A stretch of 64,000 bases of DNA from Malus domestica (GCF_042453785.1 NC_091668.1:21115001-21179000); one strand, 5' to 3'; numbered from the stretch's first letter, positions 35,805-46,739 are shown. Numbers and translations are program-made. Notes: generated from the sequence alone by a model not told the origin.

Positions 35805-35809
35805 TGTAT

Positions 35810-36288
35810 ACTTGATACAGGGCCGGTCCATAGATTTTTGAGGTCCGGGGCGACACCAAAAAATATGCCATAACTTCATATCAGAAAATTATTCATTTTC
35901 ACATGTAAGATATCGATAAAATTATACTCATAAAAATAGTTCAAACTCAATAATTTAGAAACGCAGAAAGACTAATTTATTTTATATCAAGAGAAAGAAG
36001 CCAAAAAACTCTGGGCTTACAAGTAGATAGACGATACCGCGGTGGTCATTGTTTTCCTTGCAATTGTACCTTGTGTTACAATCAACAGGGCTGGTCTATA
36101 GAATTTTCAAATGACAAAACCACAACTTCTAGTTAAATTTCTTTGTAATCAAACCAATTTTTATAAATTTATACTCTTATGAAAACATATATAAATATAC
36201 CGCCTTAATAATTTTGGTGCCCTGAATTTTTTTGGGCCCCGAACAGTCACCCTGTCCACACTAGGCCTGGGCCGGCCCTGACTTGATA
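35810..36288. mobile_element. hAT-like MITE with CAGGGCCGG ends
   Basis: The element spans 35818-36280 (463 bp). It starts CAGGGCCGGTCC and ends GGGCCGGCCCTG, with exact 8-bp duplications ACTTGATA (35810-35817 and 36281-36288). An internal copy of the left end (ACAGGGCTGGTCTATAGA, about 36085) suggests a duplicated or nested unit. Its left duplication begins at the base after the copia target duplication. No coding content. Confidence 0.9.
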
Positions 36289-36690
36289 TAGATACTATTT
36301 GAATCGTTTAAGTTTGATGTGTTGTGTACCTCACAACTACCCTATTTTAATATATATTACATTGTTGCTCTCCACACCACTGGAATTTTTTCGAGTAACG
36401 TGGAGGCAGAGACATGAGTGAATACATGATGGTACGCTACGCTGGCTCTTACAATCTGATCCACCACAATGCGTGAACAGAAGAAGCCCTGATTGAGGTT
36501 CTGATGAGAGGAATCTTAGAATCTCAAAGAGCCAAAACCCTTGCTGGCTAATAAGGTCAACTAGTCCACAACCTTGAGCTGTCATCCTCTATTTTATTGC
36601 CGTTTGTTTTTGTGTAAATGAAATTCGAAAATGGGTCTGAGCTAACTACAAGAAGGGCGACGGATTTCATGTTTTCTTTGTGTCTATCAT
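36289..36690. other. Intergenic DNA
   Basis: No gene, RNA or bounded repeat recognised. Confidence 0.4.
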
Positions 36691-37071
36691 TTAGCCCCAG
36701 TTTGGGGTTGAGGTGATTTTAAAAAAAAGCTGCTGTGAAAAAAAGCTGGGAGTGTTTTTGGTGTTTGGTAAACTAAAAAAAAAGGGCTTATTTTGGAAGC
36801 TGCTATGAGAATAAGCTGAAATCAAAGGAAAAAGCTGAAGCTGCCATTTGTAGCTTTGGAAAACTGGCTTTTTTTCAAAGCACACAGAACTACGGTGCTC
36901 CTTTAATGAAAAGACCCACTATCAGACTTTTTTTTTTTCCAAAAGCACTTTTACAAAAAAGTTTACCAAACACTCTGCTGATTTATTTCACAGCCGCTTA
37001 TTCTCACAGCACAGCTGCTTATTCTCACAGCAGCTTTTTTTCAAAGCACAGCAATACCAAACCAGCCCTTA
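36691..37071. mobile_element. Harbinger/Tourist-like MITE with long inverted repeats
   Basis: The element spans 36694-37068 between TTA repeats (36691-36693 and 37069-37071). Left end GCCCCAGTTTGGGGTTG and reversed right end GGGCTGGTTTGGTATTG match. Similarity continues inward for about 80 bp (AAAAAGCTGCTGTGA..., GTGTTTGGTAAAC), with AGCTGCTTATTCTCACAGC words repeated. A 3-bp TTA duplication suggests the PIF/Harbinger superfamily. Confidence 0.75.
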
Positions 37072-38010
37072 ATCTTTTGACACCTGTTCCTGAACTTAAA
37101 TTTACTGTTAACTTTTTTTATAAAATAAAAAAATTGAAGAAATTCAAAAACTCCATACGTCCACCCCTCCAACCACATTACCCAACCATCGCCGACGGTC
37201 CTCTCACCGTCGGCGGCGAAGGTTCTTTTCCATTCTCTATCTCTCTATCCTCACCCTTCTCTCTCTTCGAATCCTTACTACATCGATATCGATGCAACCC
37301 GTCAAAGAACAAAAAATGGGTCAAGTTTGTAATAAGAACAGAAATTTAGTCAAGTTTGAAATTTGGGGATGCGAAGATATCTAATCGCCCGGTATAGGCG
37401 AAATCTGAAAATGACGCGACGGTGACAACAAAGATTAAGATCTGGAATGGTTTGGAGATGCAAGAACAGCTCGATAATTTGATTTAGATTCGCCGAACAG
37501 AGAGAGAGGAAGAGTGAGAAGTCGAAAGTGAGGAAAGGAAACCTCGTCGGTGGTGAGGAATTGCAGCCGACATGGATGATGGGGAGATTGGGATTGCAGT
37601 TGGGTTTTTGTTTTGTTTAATTTATTTTATAAAAGCTTCAACAGTGTTAGATGTATAGGGTTAAATTAAGAGAAAAGTGTCAAAAAACTAAATCAGAGAC
37701 AAAAAGGAGACAGGGAATTGGGCACAGTGGCTCAAATATGTCAACTAGGACTAACGGATATTAAAGTTTTCTTCAAGAGAGATGCCATAATTGATGTGGC
37801 AACCGAGTCATTAATTTGACTCTTTTTTTTCTAGCAGTCATTTTATACAACGAATAAAAATATAGTCGATTTTATTATTTAATGTGCGAGATCCCACAAT
37901 TTATCAATTGGATACAACTTTTAAACTATTTTAAATTATTATTTTTCCTTAAAACTATAGTATTGGGTCTCAATATAGAACAAAATAATAAGAGTAATGC
38001 TAAGGAGACT
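37072..38010. other. Intergenic DNA with a short GC-rich palindrome
   Basis: A CT-rich stretch holds the inverted word GCCGACGG...CCGTCGGC near 37190-37216. It may be part of an old transposon (loosely inverted TTTTGACAC words near 37076 and 37680), but no termini could be proved. No gene. Confidence 0.35.
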
Positions 38011-38349
38011 AACTATATGAGATCAAATCAAATCTCTTGCACCCAAACAAAAAATGTGACTGGGATCGATGATCCTAGTTGGTGAGTCTGCTTGACTGTG
38101 GCCACGGGCAGAGTGAAATTCCCCATAGCCTCTCTGGGCCCAACATGGATGGATAACAGTGATTTGCCACCAGTTGTCCTTCTTTTTAAGGGAAAAAAAA
38201 GGTTGTAGCCTTTCTATGGCCCCAATTAATGATTGACATTTGTTTATAAATTTAATTTTCATAAACTTAATATGTGTTGAACAATGATTAGGGCTATAGA
38301 GGGGCCACACCCATTTTGGATGCAGAAGATTTGATCTTCAACTATATGA
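38011..38349. mobile_element. MITE with 8-10-bp target duplication
   Basis: Direct repeats AACTATATGA at 38011-38020 and 38340-38349 flank about 319 bp. Ends are inverted: GATCAAATCAAATCTCTTGCACCC on the left and, reversed, GATCAAATCTTCTGCATCC on the right. The exact duplication length (8, 9 or 10) cannot be settled, so hAT or Mutator origin is open. Confidence 0.7.
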
Positions 38350-39055
38350 ACCAAATTTCATAAACCATATGACATGGTTGTTGATGATTTGATAATTTAC
38401 TTGATTAACGTACTTATTTTCTATTAGTGACACATAACATGATTTGCAAATTTGGTCTAAAAAATTGGTTTACTTACCATTGATCAAATAATAATTTAAC
38501 AGGTCCTTGGAACGAAAGAAATTTTGGCATCAACTTCTTTCTGTTTTTTGTTTTTTTAGACATCTTCATTAAATATCAAATACAGGGATTATTTTTTAAA
38601 TTATATTTTGTAAACCAAATGATGGACCGTTGATGGTTCAATTTCGTTTTTAATGATTTAAAAAAAGAATTTAATCATCAGCTGACACATCATATAATCT
38701 ACAAATAAGATTTAAAAACATAATCTCTAGCATCACCATAATTTTACTTTTAGACTTCGTTGGGCAAGAGATTTGAAGTCCTACGCAAATTAATGTTTTA
38801 GATTTCCTATGAGGGCGTTTCACTTTAATCTAAACCCTAGTCAAATAATATGTCATAACTAGTCCACCACCTTGAGCTGTCATCCTCTATATATTTTAGG
38901 CTTTTTATGTTTTTTTTTTTTTTTTTGTAATGAAGTTAGAAAATAGTTGTGAGCTAAAATTCATTCTTAGATTTTCCATGGGGAAATTTCACTTTTAGAT
39001 TTTCTACAGAAGTGTGTTGGCATCTATCTGTGTGTGAAATCGTATATGCACGTTA
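38350..39055. other. AT-rich intergenic DNA
   Basis: No gene or bounded element seen. A run of about 20 T lies near 38910-38930. Confidence 0.4.
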
Positions 39056-39585
39056 TTAGAGCATCTCTAATGAGAGGGACTCTCACCACCATCTTTAAAG
39101 ACTTATTTAGGTACTAAAGAGATGTTTTGAGTCTTTAAAAGAATATTATCTCCAATGAAAAAATCTTTGTAGTATAAACCCTAAACTTGATAATTATATA
39201 ATAAAAAATCCTAGGTTAAATCTGGACCGTTTATTTATAATAAAAAAAAAATGTGAGACTCAGCTTGCAGCTGCATCAGCAGCTGTCTGGCGACTAGCAT
39301 CCACCCGCGCTGTTGGAGGAAGTGGATGAGCTGCAACATCAATCAAACCCAATATTTGGAAGAAGCATGCAACCTTTGATGTGGGTGGGTTTCCATCCCC
39401 ACTCAAAGGTGTCCCTATATATAGTCCTCAAATGTGAGGAAAATTTTGAGTACTCCAGCCAATTCCTATACTATAGGGACTGGAGCTCCGCCCCACTGGA
39501 AGCCACAAGGTCTCTAAATTTAAAGACATATGGTGGTAGAGGGTGGTAAGGACTCTATTTAGTGACTTTACTGGAGATGCTTTTA
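39056..39585. mobile_element. MITE with GAGCATCTC ends and TTA duplication
   Basis: The element spans 39059-39582 between TTA copies (39056-39058, 39583-39585). Left end GAGCATCTCTAATGAGAGG and reversed right end AAGCATCTCCAGTAAAGTC match. The inner part repeats CTTTAAAGAC and, inverted, CACCACC words. A TTA duplication suggests a Harbinger-like origin. Confidence 0.7.
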
Positions 39586-40498
39586 TCTTTTCTTTTTCTT
39601 GTATAATATACGTGAAAAAAAATAGCGTAGAGGTATTTTTTTGTATACATGGACACTTTTGAGAATGTGTCATATTGTACATTAGAGTAAAAGAAAATTT
39701 TGAATTCCACGAGCCCCATATGTTTGCCTTTGCCATCCTCATTCCTTGTGAATGAATGTATTGATGAAGTTTTCGATAACCAAATTACCTCTAATATAAA
39801 TTGAAACAATTATAAAATCAATAAGGATACATAGTTGAATAAAGAAAACATTTTAATTTCTTATATATCTTATTGATGTGCAAAACAAACAATAAAATTG
39901 AAATAGGAGTCGTTCCCTGACTATCATTGTGAAGTGTCAACATTTGCAAGAAAAAAAAATGGAAAGAGAATTATCCCTTTCTCATTCCTGAAATGGACAC
40001 AAGAAACCACTGAAACAGAAAAATTGGATAATTTCAGCCAGTTTTCTTATACCAAATCTGAATAATTAATATACGAGTGTCCACAATTAAAATAATCAAA
40101 TATTAATTAAAAAAACGCATCTGGTTTCTGTGTTCACACCATTTGTGAAAAATGAAACACGAAAACTGAAAACATCCTCATCATAATCTCTCTAGACAAG
40201 AATTACTAACAAAACCAATAAAAATGAGAAAATTTCCTCCACATTAGTCCTAGCTACAATGAACCTACAGATCATGACAACCCATGAAAATTTCAAGACA
40301 ACTAAAGACTTAAAAGACTCTAGTAGCAACAACAATATTGAGCAGGACACATGAGTCATATGACATGATAGAGACCTAGAAAATAAAGTGACATTGATGT
40401 CTCTTCAAAATTTAACTACGAGCATGCCTGATGGCTGGCAACACTGGCACTCCAAATATGCAGGGTGAACCTGTTCCCACACTGTTGAAACTAAAGCA
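39586..40498 (-). other. 3' flank of the FAF-domain gene
   Basis: AT-rich DNA. The 3' UTR of the FAF gene probably extends to about 40200. No other gene was recognised. Confidence 0.45.
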
Positions 40499-41113
40499 CT
40501 ACCCCGCTGAAGCTCCTGATCCCGCAATCCCACTAATTTTTTGATCTTCAACAACATCATCCTCGTCATCATCTTCACAACCATCATCATCGTTGTTGTC
40601 ATGGCCACCATCACCAACATCATTCCCGATCTCATTCTTGTTCATGTCCCCGTTCTCGTTCTCGTTCTCATTCTCGTTCCCATTGCAAGCAAATGGGGGA
40701 ATCAAAATCTCATCATCAAGCAGGACAAGCTGCAAAGTGAGCCTGCCATTAGACCTATGAGCACTAAAGTACTCATGATGCTTAACCTTCTCCTCGGTGA
40801 GAATCAACCTCCCATCATCTGTGTAATGCCTCTTCAACACCCAAGGCATATGAGAAGGCAAGTTCTCAGTGCGTGCTAGCAATTGTATAGGAGGTGGAAA
40901 CTCCTTGTTCTTCAATGCCCATTTTTGCTCTCTCCTACTCCTTACCCTCTGACCAAAACTACCATCATGCCCATCACCACCGCTACCGGTCACCTTCAGT
41001 CGCGGTTTATGATCATCACAGTCCTTGAGCACGTCAACCGAGCTCTCCATTCCAATGTAGTCCCCGGTCAAAAGGGAAGAGGAAGTTGGGGATAGCAAGT
41101 CAGAGAGCGTCAT
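40499..41113 (-). CDS. FAF-domain (FANTASTIC FOUR-like) protein, 204 aa
   Basis: Single exon; the ATG at 41113 (MTLSDLLSPTSSSLL) is the first true ATG, and codons further upstream in frame lack one. Residues 72-124 (FPPPIQLLARTENLPSHMPWVLKRHYTDDGRLILTEEKVKHHEYFSAHRSNGRLTLQLV) carry the FAF domain, a plant-only domain with invariant PPPI, MPW and EYF-AHRSNGRL. In Arabidopsis FAF proteins affect shoot meristem size through the WUSCHEL-CLAVATA pathway; FAF-like members are less understood. Residues 144-190 are low complexity (Asn-Glu repeats, then an Asp/Glu run), as in relatives with acidic tails. An isolated gene with no functional link to neighbours. Confidence 0.9.
   Translation of the reverse strand: MTLSDLLSPTSSSLLTGDYIGMESSVDVLKDCDDHKPRLKVTGSGGDGHDGSFGQRVRSRREQKWALKNKEFPPPIQLLARTENLPSHMPWVLKRHYTDDGRLILTEEKVKHHEYFSAHRSNGRLTLQLVLLDDEILIPPFACNGNENENENENGDMNKNEIGNDVGDGGHDNNDDDGCEDDDEDDVVEDQKISGIAGSGASAG
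40547..40677 (-). repeat. Trinucleotide and hexanucleotide low-complexity DNA coding the acidic tail
   Basis: GAGAAC-type repeats (about 40648-40677) code NENENENENG and GAT/GAC-rich repeats (about 40547-40620) code the Asp/Glu run. Both are likely length-variable. Confidence 0.8.
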
Positions 41114-41440
41114 GTTGCAAGTTTTATGAGATGGGTTTTTCTTAGGGCTTGAGACCAAATTCTAGAGGGGTTGGAGTTTGGTCTTGGCATCGGTGAGGCT
41201 CATTGGGGATCTGCGTAGTGTTATTATACAAGTGCATTGTGAGATAGATAGGGACAGTGTGACAGGGCTCATTTGGCTGATGTGTTTAAATGAGGGTTTG
41301 GAAATTACAGAGTTGAGTGTGTTGGATAGAGAGAGCCAGCTAATATTTGCGACATAAATATTTGGGTTTATTCAGGAAGCAGAATCTGATAAATATTGCA
41401 GTGTTGCACTATGACTTGCCTGGAAAATTTCAAAACAAGA
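41114..41440 (-). promoter_or_regulatory. 5' leader and promoter region of the FAF gene
   Basis: Sequence upstream of the ATG up to the next MITE. No certain TATA box or transcription start could be assigned. Confidence 0.3.
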
Positions 41441-41454
41441 AACCAAAAGAAAAA

Positions 41455-41622
41455 AAGGAAAACTAATGAAAAGGGACTTGAAAACTTTAAGTTTTAACGA
41501 TAAGGACAAAATAAAGGATAAAGTGAATGTACCATGATTGATTTTTTAGTGTAAAAATATGGTTTTTTTGTTAAAGTGAACAGTACCGAGAGTTTTTCGT
41601 TAAAGTTCCCAAAGAAAAATTG
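41455..41622. mobile_element. Short MITE with GGGAACTTTAACG-type ends
   Basis: Left part GGGACTTGAAAACTTTAAG...TTTTAACGATAAGGAC and reversed right end GGGAACTTTAACGAAAAAC are related, with inner AGTGAA(C/T)-GTACC words in both halves (inverted pairing weak). It is similar to small repeats I recall from Rosaceae genomes. No exact duplication was found. Confidence 0.5.
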
Positions 41623-41639
41623 TTAAGCCTGTGTAAATG

Positions 41640-42500
41640 TTTAGTAAAGCCTAAAAAGTGATAGCTCAAATAAGTAAAACCTAAAAATGATACAACAAAT
41701 TAAAGGGTTGTCAAGAAAATGTTACAAATTGTATTGTAAGAAAAGAAATAAAATTAATTGCCAAACTGTGAATTTAAACAATACGCATTCAAATTTTGTT
41801 TAGTATACTATTATTCTAGACTTTAAACTTTCAATTTTTTTAAAAGTATGGTGCATAACATGTGATATTGTTATTTTCAAAATCATTTGAAAATTATTAA
41901 CGTATGGCGTTAAGTTGTTTATCTAGACTATAAATTCAAATTCATTTGAAAATTCAATGCATAACACGTTAGATTGTTAACCTAAACATAAATTCAATTT
42001 TATTTGAAGATCAAATTCATTTTACACTAAAAATATAAAAATAAAAAGTCTTAAACTTTGAATTTAGTCTTACACATGGTTGGGTGGATTGCACGTGTAC
42101 TTTCCATGGCATGCATGGATATATGTATGTATTCATACTGTTGTCTGTTTGGGGACCTCACTATAAATTGTATTTGTATCTTGCGTACCATTGAGATGAT
42201 TGAACTTATAGTATCATGATCAACGACCCAATATGCATAACTATATAACAGTCAACGACAAGCATATTATATAAAATTAGAAACAAAATACTAAGTTGGG
42301 AGAAGCACAAAACATTAAAGGAAACGTATACGCGTCGGAAGAGCTCGAGAGACAAATATATATGCAGGTGAACAGATCAGCATGCAACCTGCAAACTAGC
42401 ATCTCCCTACTTTCTATTTCTTAATTTTATCGTTTGCTTCAACCATAATTTGTAAATAATTAAACACAGTTAATAAATAAACTAACTAATATCATACTAA
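41640..42500. other. AT-rich intergenic DNA
   Basis: Repeated AAATTCAATTT and GATTGTTA words, but no bounded element or gene. Confidence 0.4.
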
Positions 42501-42540
42501 TGTGAGACCCTAATTTTGTGTGTGAGACCCTAATTTTGTG
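42501..42540. repeat. Exact 20-bp tandem duplication
   Basis: TGTGAGACCCTAATTTTGTG occurs twice back to back, right at the edge of an LTR-like sequence. Confidence 0.9.
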
Positions 42541-42678
42541 ATGGAGGTGAAAAGAAAATTGTTTCTGCATTTCCTTAATCAATAAGATTACATTCTGGTG
42601 TGTATATATATACAGGTAAGATAGATCATTCTAGCTAATGACAACTCATCTAACTAATTACAGTTAGAAAAACTAACA
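42537..42678 (-). repeat. Possible short LTR fragment
   Basis: On the minus strand it runs TGTTAGTTTTTC...CTCCATCACA (142 bp), with TG...CA ends. It touches the broken gag remnant to its right. No duplication or partner LTR was found, so this is tentative. Confidence 0.4.
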
Positions 42679-42679
42679 G

Positions 42680-43793
42680 AAAATTATCAACTTGGTTTTA
42701 CAATGCTTGTAACATGCCACATTGCTTAGGGGAGTGATCCTTAAATGTATATTCCCATCCCTACCTAGCACGAGGCCTTTTGGGAGCTCACTGGCTTCGG
42801 GTTTCGTAGGAACTCCGAAGTTAAGCGAGAAGGAGGCCAGAGCACTCCCAGGATGGGTGACCCACTGGGAAGTTGCTCGTGAGTTCCCAAAAACAAAACC
42901 GTGAGGGAATGGTAAGCCCAAAGCGGACAATATCATGCTACGGTGGTAAAGCGGGCCTGGGAAGTGATCTGCCCCGGGCTGGGATGTGACAATGCTACCC
43001 TTAATGGTCCTTTGATCCATAGTGATAGCACATGTCTGCATCCATGGTTTCAGGTACTTTACCCTTATTCTTGAAGTTTGGGGCCTTGGGAAAGAGGTTA
43101 GGGTGCTTCTGGGCTCGGTTTCCTCCCTTAAATAGGTGCTTTTGGCTGTCTCTACCACACCTATTTTGGCTTTTTGGGTGCTTGTTTGTTCTATAATGTG
43201 CTTTAGGGATAACAGTCGCCCTAAGAGGTCAAGCTTGATGATTTTTTTATCAACGGTTGATTATGCTTTTCAGCGAGAAGTAAAATAGAGATCAAATCCG
43301 AAAACTTGGTGAACTTCTGAGCCCTATATTGTTGCTGCAGGACAATAGAGAAGGTCAAATAGGTGTTCTCTAGGAGATCCTCTTCGGCCAAGGTCTCGTT
43401 ACAGAACTTGAGAAGTGATCGGATTCGACAAACTTCATAATTATATTCATTCACAGACTTAAAGTCTTGGAAGCGCAAATGCTGCCAGTCATGTCTTGCT
43501 TCAGACAAGAAGATGTCATTTTGGTGATCAAAGCAATAAGCCAAAGCGACCTAGAGCTCTCGTGGATCTTCCTCAGTAAGGTACTCGATTTGCAGTGCAT
43601 CATGAATGTGTCTTCGGATGAAGATCATGGTAGTGGCTTTCTCAGCTTTGCCAACCGGATTGTCCTTCTCATATTCAATGGCGGGACGCAAATTCTTTGC
43701 AATGAGGTGGAGCTTCACATCTTGGACCCACTTAAGGTAGTTTCTTCCAGAAACCTCCATAGCGGTAAAGTTAAGTTTGTTCAAATTTGACAT
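42680..43793 (-). pseudogene. Decayed copia gag, interrupted by a Cassandra solo LTR
   Basis: The minus frame begins at the ATG near 43793: MSNLNKLNFTAMEVSGRNYLKWVQDVKLHL..., clearly related to the gag at 20810-21868. A stop breaks it near 43551, after which ...RHDWQHLRFQDFKSVNEYNYEV... resumes. Near 43010 the knuckle start CYHYGSKDH is readable; after removing the solo LTR and one duplication copy the sequence goes on to an HCKTK-like end (about 42680-42707), with W and R positions of the knuckle now stop codons. Pol is absent. Confidence 0.85.
42708..42991 (+). mobile_element. Cassandra TRIM solo LTR with well-kept 5S rRNA-like core
   Basis: 284 bp, TGTAACATGCC...GGGATGTGACA, with an exact 5-bp target duplication ATGCT at 42703-42707 and 42992-42996. 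Bases about 42785-42900 resemble plant 5S rRNA, including the internal RNA polymerase III promoter boxes: AAGTTAAGCG (42818-42827) and AGGATGGGTGACC (42850-42862), then CTGGGAAGT. It is not a real 5S gene: the 5S-like part is partial and embedded in the LTR. It is better preserved than the 105-398 copy. Confidence 0.95.
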
Positions 43794-45385
43794 GTTCCTA
43801 TCACAAAATAAATGGATAAGATGTGGTTAGTGTAATGGAGAAAAAATCAATCCATTCACATATGAGTAGAACATTCAGGTTCTAATAGATATGTATTGGT
43901 TTAAATTTGCATGAAAAAACTTCGGGTTTTCATAGGTGACACTTTTAAGGAAAACTTCAGGTTTTCAAACAAGGCATGTTTCTAGAAACTTCAAGTTTTG
44001 AAATAATTATGAACTTCAGGTTCATATGTTCCTGCAGATCAATACAAATATATATATACAGAAATATGCAATCTGAAAATGTGCAAATAGAACTTCAGGT
44101 CTAGAATTATAATTGAATTAATTATTTAGACTTCGGGCCAAATTTAAAGTGTGGGTGAAAAAATAAAACCTAAAATGCCTAAAACTTAGGGCAAAAAATA
44201 ATGGGCCAAAGCCCATAAGTGGGCTGAGTGAACTGCTGCCATGAGGTCTAGGCCCAAAACTAGGTTGGGGTAGGCATAGGCCTAGCATACAGGCAGGCTC
44301 AACATTATAGAAAATGGGTTGCAGGTGCAAGCCCAAAGACAGAGGCCCAAACGGGCTCTGATCTAGTGCTTCGCAAACACGGATGCACCAGCGCATAGGC
44401 TGGGATCCGGTGCAACGCATTGCATGGAAACCGTAATAGCCACGCGGGCTGTGGTCCTCTGTGGTGCGAGACACAGAAGCATAGTGGCCAAAGAGAACTG
44501 GTGTTGGGCCGAGAAGAGCTTTAAAGCCCAAAGGGCTGGTGCTTATCAAGAACAGGCCAAGCCAAAGTGGGTTTGGGATTTGAACCATACACCCTATCGC
44601 TAGCTAGGTGAACTCGTCGGAGAAAGAAACTGGTGCATCCGTTTCAGGCGATCGTGTCGTGGTGCAAAAATCAAGGCAAAAACTGTGGGTTTGATGGCAA
44701 CCCATAAAGGTAAACGGAGAGTGGAAACTCTCAACATTTTTATAAACCCTAGAAAAATTAAATTGGAATTAAAAAAAAACCAATGAGATTCGAATGAATA
44801 TCGGTTAAAAAATCATTGGGGGGATGATTTTCAAGTCTTTGAGGCGATGATCCAAGAGCAAGGTTGGGCTGTAGGCCTACCTGTGATGGTGGAGACGTCA
44901 TAGAAGGTGTCGGGTTTTCTAGGTTTTCAAACCTGGAGCCCGTGGCTTTGGCTTGTGGTCTCACGGCTCAAAGAGAGCTCGATGACAGCGCGGCTTCAGG
45001 CCACTACCATCGAGGTTCGAAAAACATAGAAATTATTATGTTTTTCAATTTCCAGATTTCAAATTAATTCAATTTTATGCATATTCAATAGATAATTTAA
45101 TGTATGAATGGATATATGATGCAATTCATGGCAATATCAATTCACATAAGTCAACAATTATGAATATAATGCATATGCAATTTATGTACAATCTAAAATT
45201 CGAAAAGCGTAAAGTTGGGTCATGCATTAAGGTGAATGTTCATGCTATCAGGGCTGCAAAAATATCGAGATAAAAACCGTTGTTTTGAAAGAACCTGATT
45301 GTATGATGATATTAATGAACTGGTTTGATGCAGAAAACTTCCACGTCAGATTCCTAAGTGCAGCGATATGAGCGTGCTGATAACA
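43794..45385 (-). mobile_element. Leader region of the decayed copia element
   Basis: Between the gag start and the LTR-like end at 45386. The part 43890-44130 has repeated (G)AACTTC(A/G)GGTTTTC words, echoing the repeat-rich leader of the 16.6-kb copia. The inner border reads GCGTGCTGATAACA, like the primer region of that element. No gene. Confidence 0.6.
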
Positions 45386-45634
45386 TGTTGTGGCCTATAT
45401 TTAACTGACAGGAAGAGGGGCCGACGGCCAGCAACACAGAAAAATTGAGAGAGATGTGTTTGTAGGGTTATGTAGAGGATGTGATATTCCCCATACGCAG
45501 TGCTTTTATTTATAGTAATAAGAGAAAAGAAATCATTCTCGTCCAAAGAATACAAATCCTAATAGGAAAGAATAACTAGAATCAAATATAATCTAGGATT
45601 TACACAATCACACTTAAATAAGAAGTTTATAACA
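45386..45634 (-). repeat. Probable 5' LTR of the decayed copia element
   Basis: Starts TGTTGTGGCC right after the primer-like GCTGATAACA and may end TTTATAACA at 45634. The right border is uncertain because no second LTR is present in the window. Confidence 0.55.
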
Positions 45635-45771
45635 AACATTCTGTTTTTCTACCTTCTTTTACGCGTAATGATAATTATAACCTCATTATTCTGGTGTTCT
45701 AGGGTTTAACCATTTGTGTTGCTTGGCACATCATGAATTTTAAGTTGTAGATAGCTGGCGTCTTTTGAGAT

Positions 45772-46672
45772 TGTGAACACGAAAAATTCTTGAAACGAAA
45801 GAGACAAGAACAACGTGCACAAAATAATATTTGTATTAATGATTTTGGGTTACGATCTCTCTCAAATTTGATCATCTGATTCGATCTCCGTAAGGTGTTG
45901 ATTTGTGGATTGTGATGCTGATCCAAGGGCTGTCGAGGCTTGATCTCGGATGAATGGTTGGAAGTTTCTTCAAATGGGCATTTAGGCTTGATTTTGAAGG
46001 TTGATGGATGAACGGATCTTTCAAGGGCTTTTGAGCTTGATCTTGAAGAACTGTTGATGAACGGATCTTCAAGGGGCCTTTGAGGCTTGATCTTGATGAA
46101 CAGTTGATGAATGGATCTTCAAGGGCTTTTGGGCTTTATCTTGAAGAACGGTTGGATGTGTGGATTTGTTGATGTTTTTGATCCAAAGGGTCGTTGAGGC
46201 TTGATCTTAGGATGAACGGATGATGAACGATGAACACTTTCTTCAAGGGCTGTCGGGGCTTGATCTTGAATTGGTGGAAGTTCCTTCGAAGGGCCGTTGG
46301 GGCTTGATCTTGAAGGTTGAGTTGACGAAGAACGAAAAGAGCTTTCTTGATCCTTCGGGATTTGCTTGGGAGCTTTAGAGTTTCAGAGCTTCAGGGTTTT
46401 GGTGTAATGTGAATTGGTTATGAATTTGTCCCCCAATTGAATGCATTGGCTTCCTATTTATAGAATTTTCCAAGGCTTAATTTTGAATATAATATGCAGA
46501 TGAAATAAATCGTTTCTGCCAGGTGTTGACATGTGTCCTAACTGATGACTTTTCCGATTTATTTTGATTTTTTCATTTAGTCACATGTTACGTGTAAAAT
46601 TTATATGACACGTGAGCATTGAAATTGTAACTATTGGTTAACATTTATTTCACCAAAATTTCGATGTCTTCA
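45772..46672 (-). repeat. 3' LTR of the 10-kb element
   Basis: 901 bp. The part 45920-46330 is a degenerate minisatellite of about 45-60-bp units around CAAGGGC(C)GTTGGGGCTTGATCTTGA and GATGAACGGATC. Confidence 0.95.
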
Positions 46673-46739
46673 AATGCCCCCACTTCAAGGCGCGTCGTAT
46701 ACATGTGCTTGTCGTGTGTAGGAGATGCGTTTTGAAGTC

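Noticed and set aside
37190-37216. A transcription terminator-like GC hairpin
   Set aside because: A hairpin of this type has no known terminator role in plant nuclear genes and no gene ends here.
40405-40635. A Met-rich ORF MRSGMMLVMVAMTTTMMMV
   Set aside because: It is the FAF gene's GAT/GAC repeats read in another frame.
42785-42900. A true 5S rRNA gene
   Set aside because: The 5S-like part is incomplete and sits inside an LTR with an exact target duplication, which fits Cassandra, not an rRNA gene.
45920-46330. A CRISPR-like or satellite array
   Set aside because: Units are degenerate, repeated in both LTRs and inside one retroelement, with no constant repeat-spacer structure.
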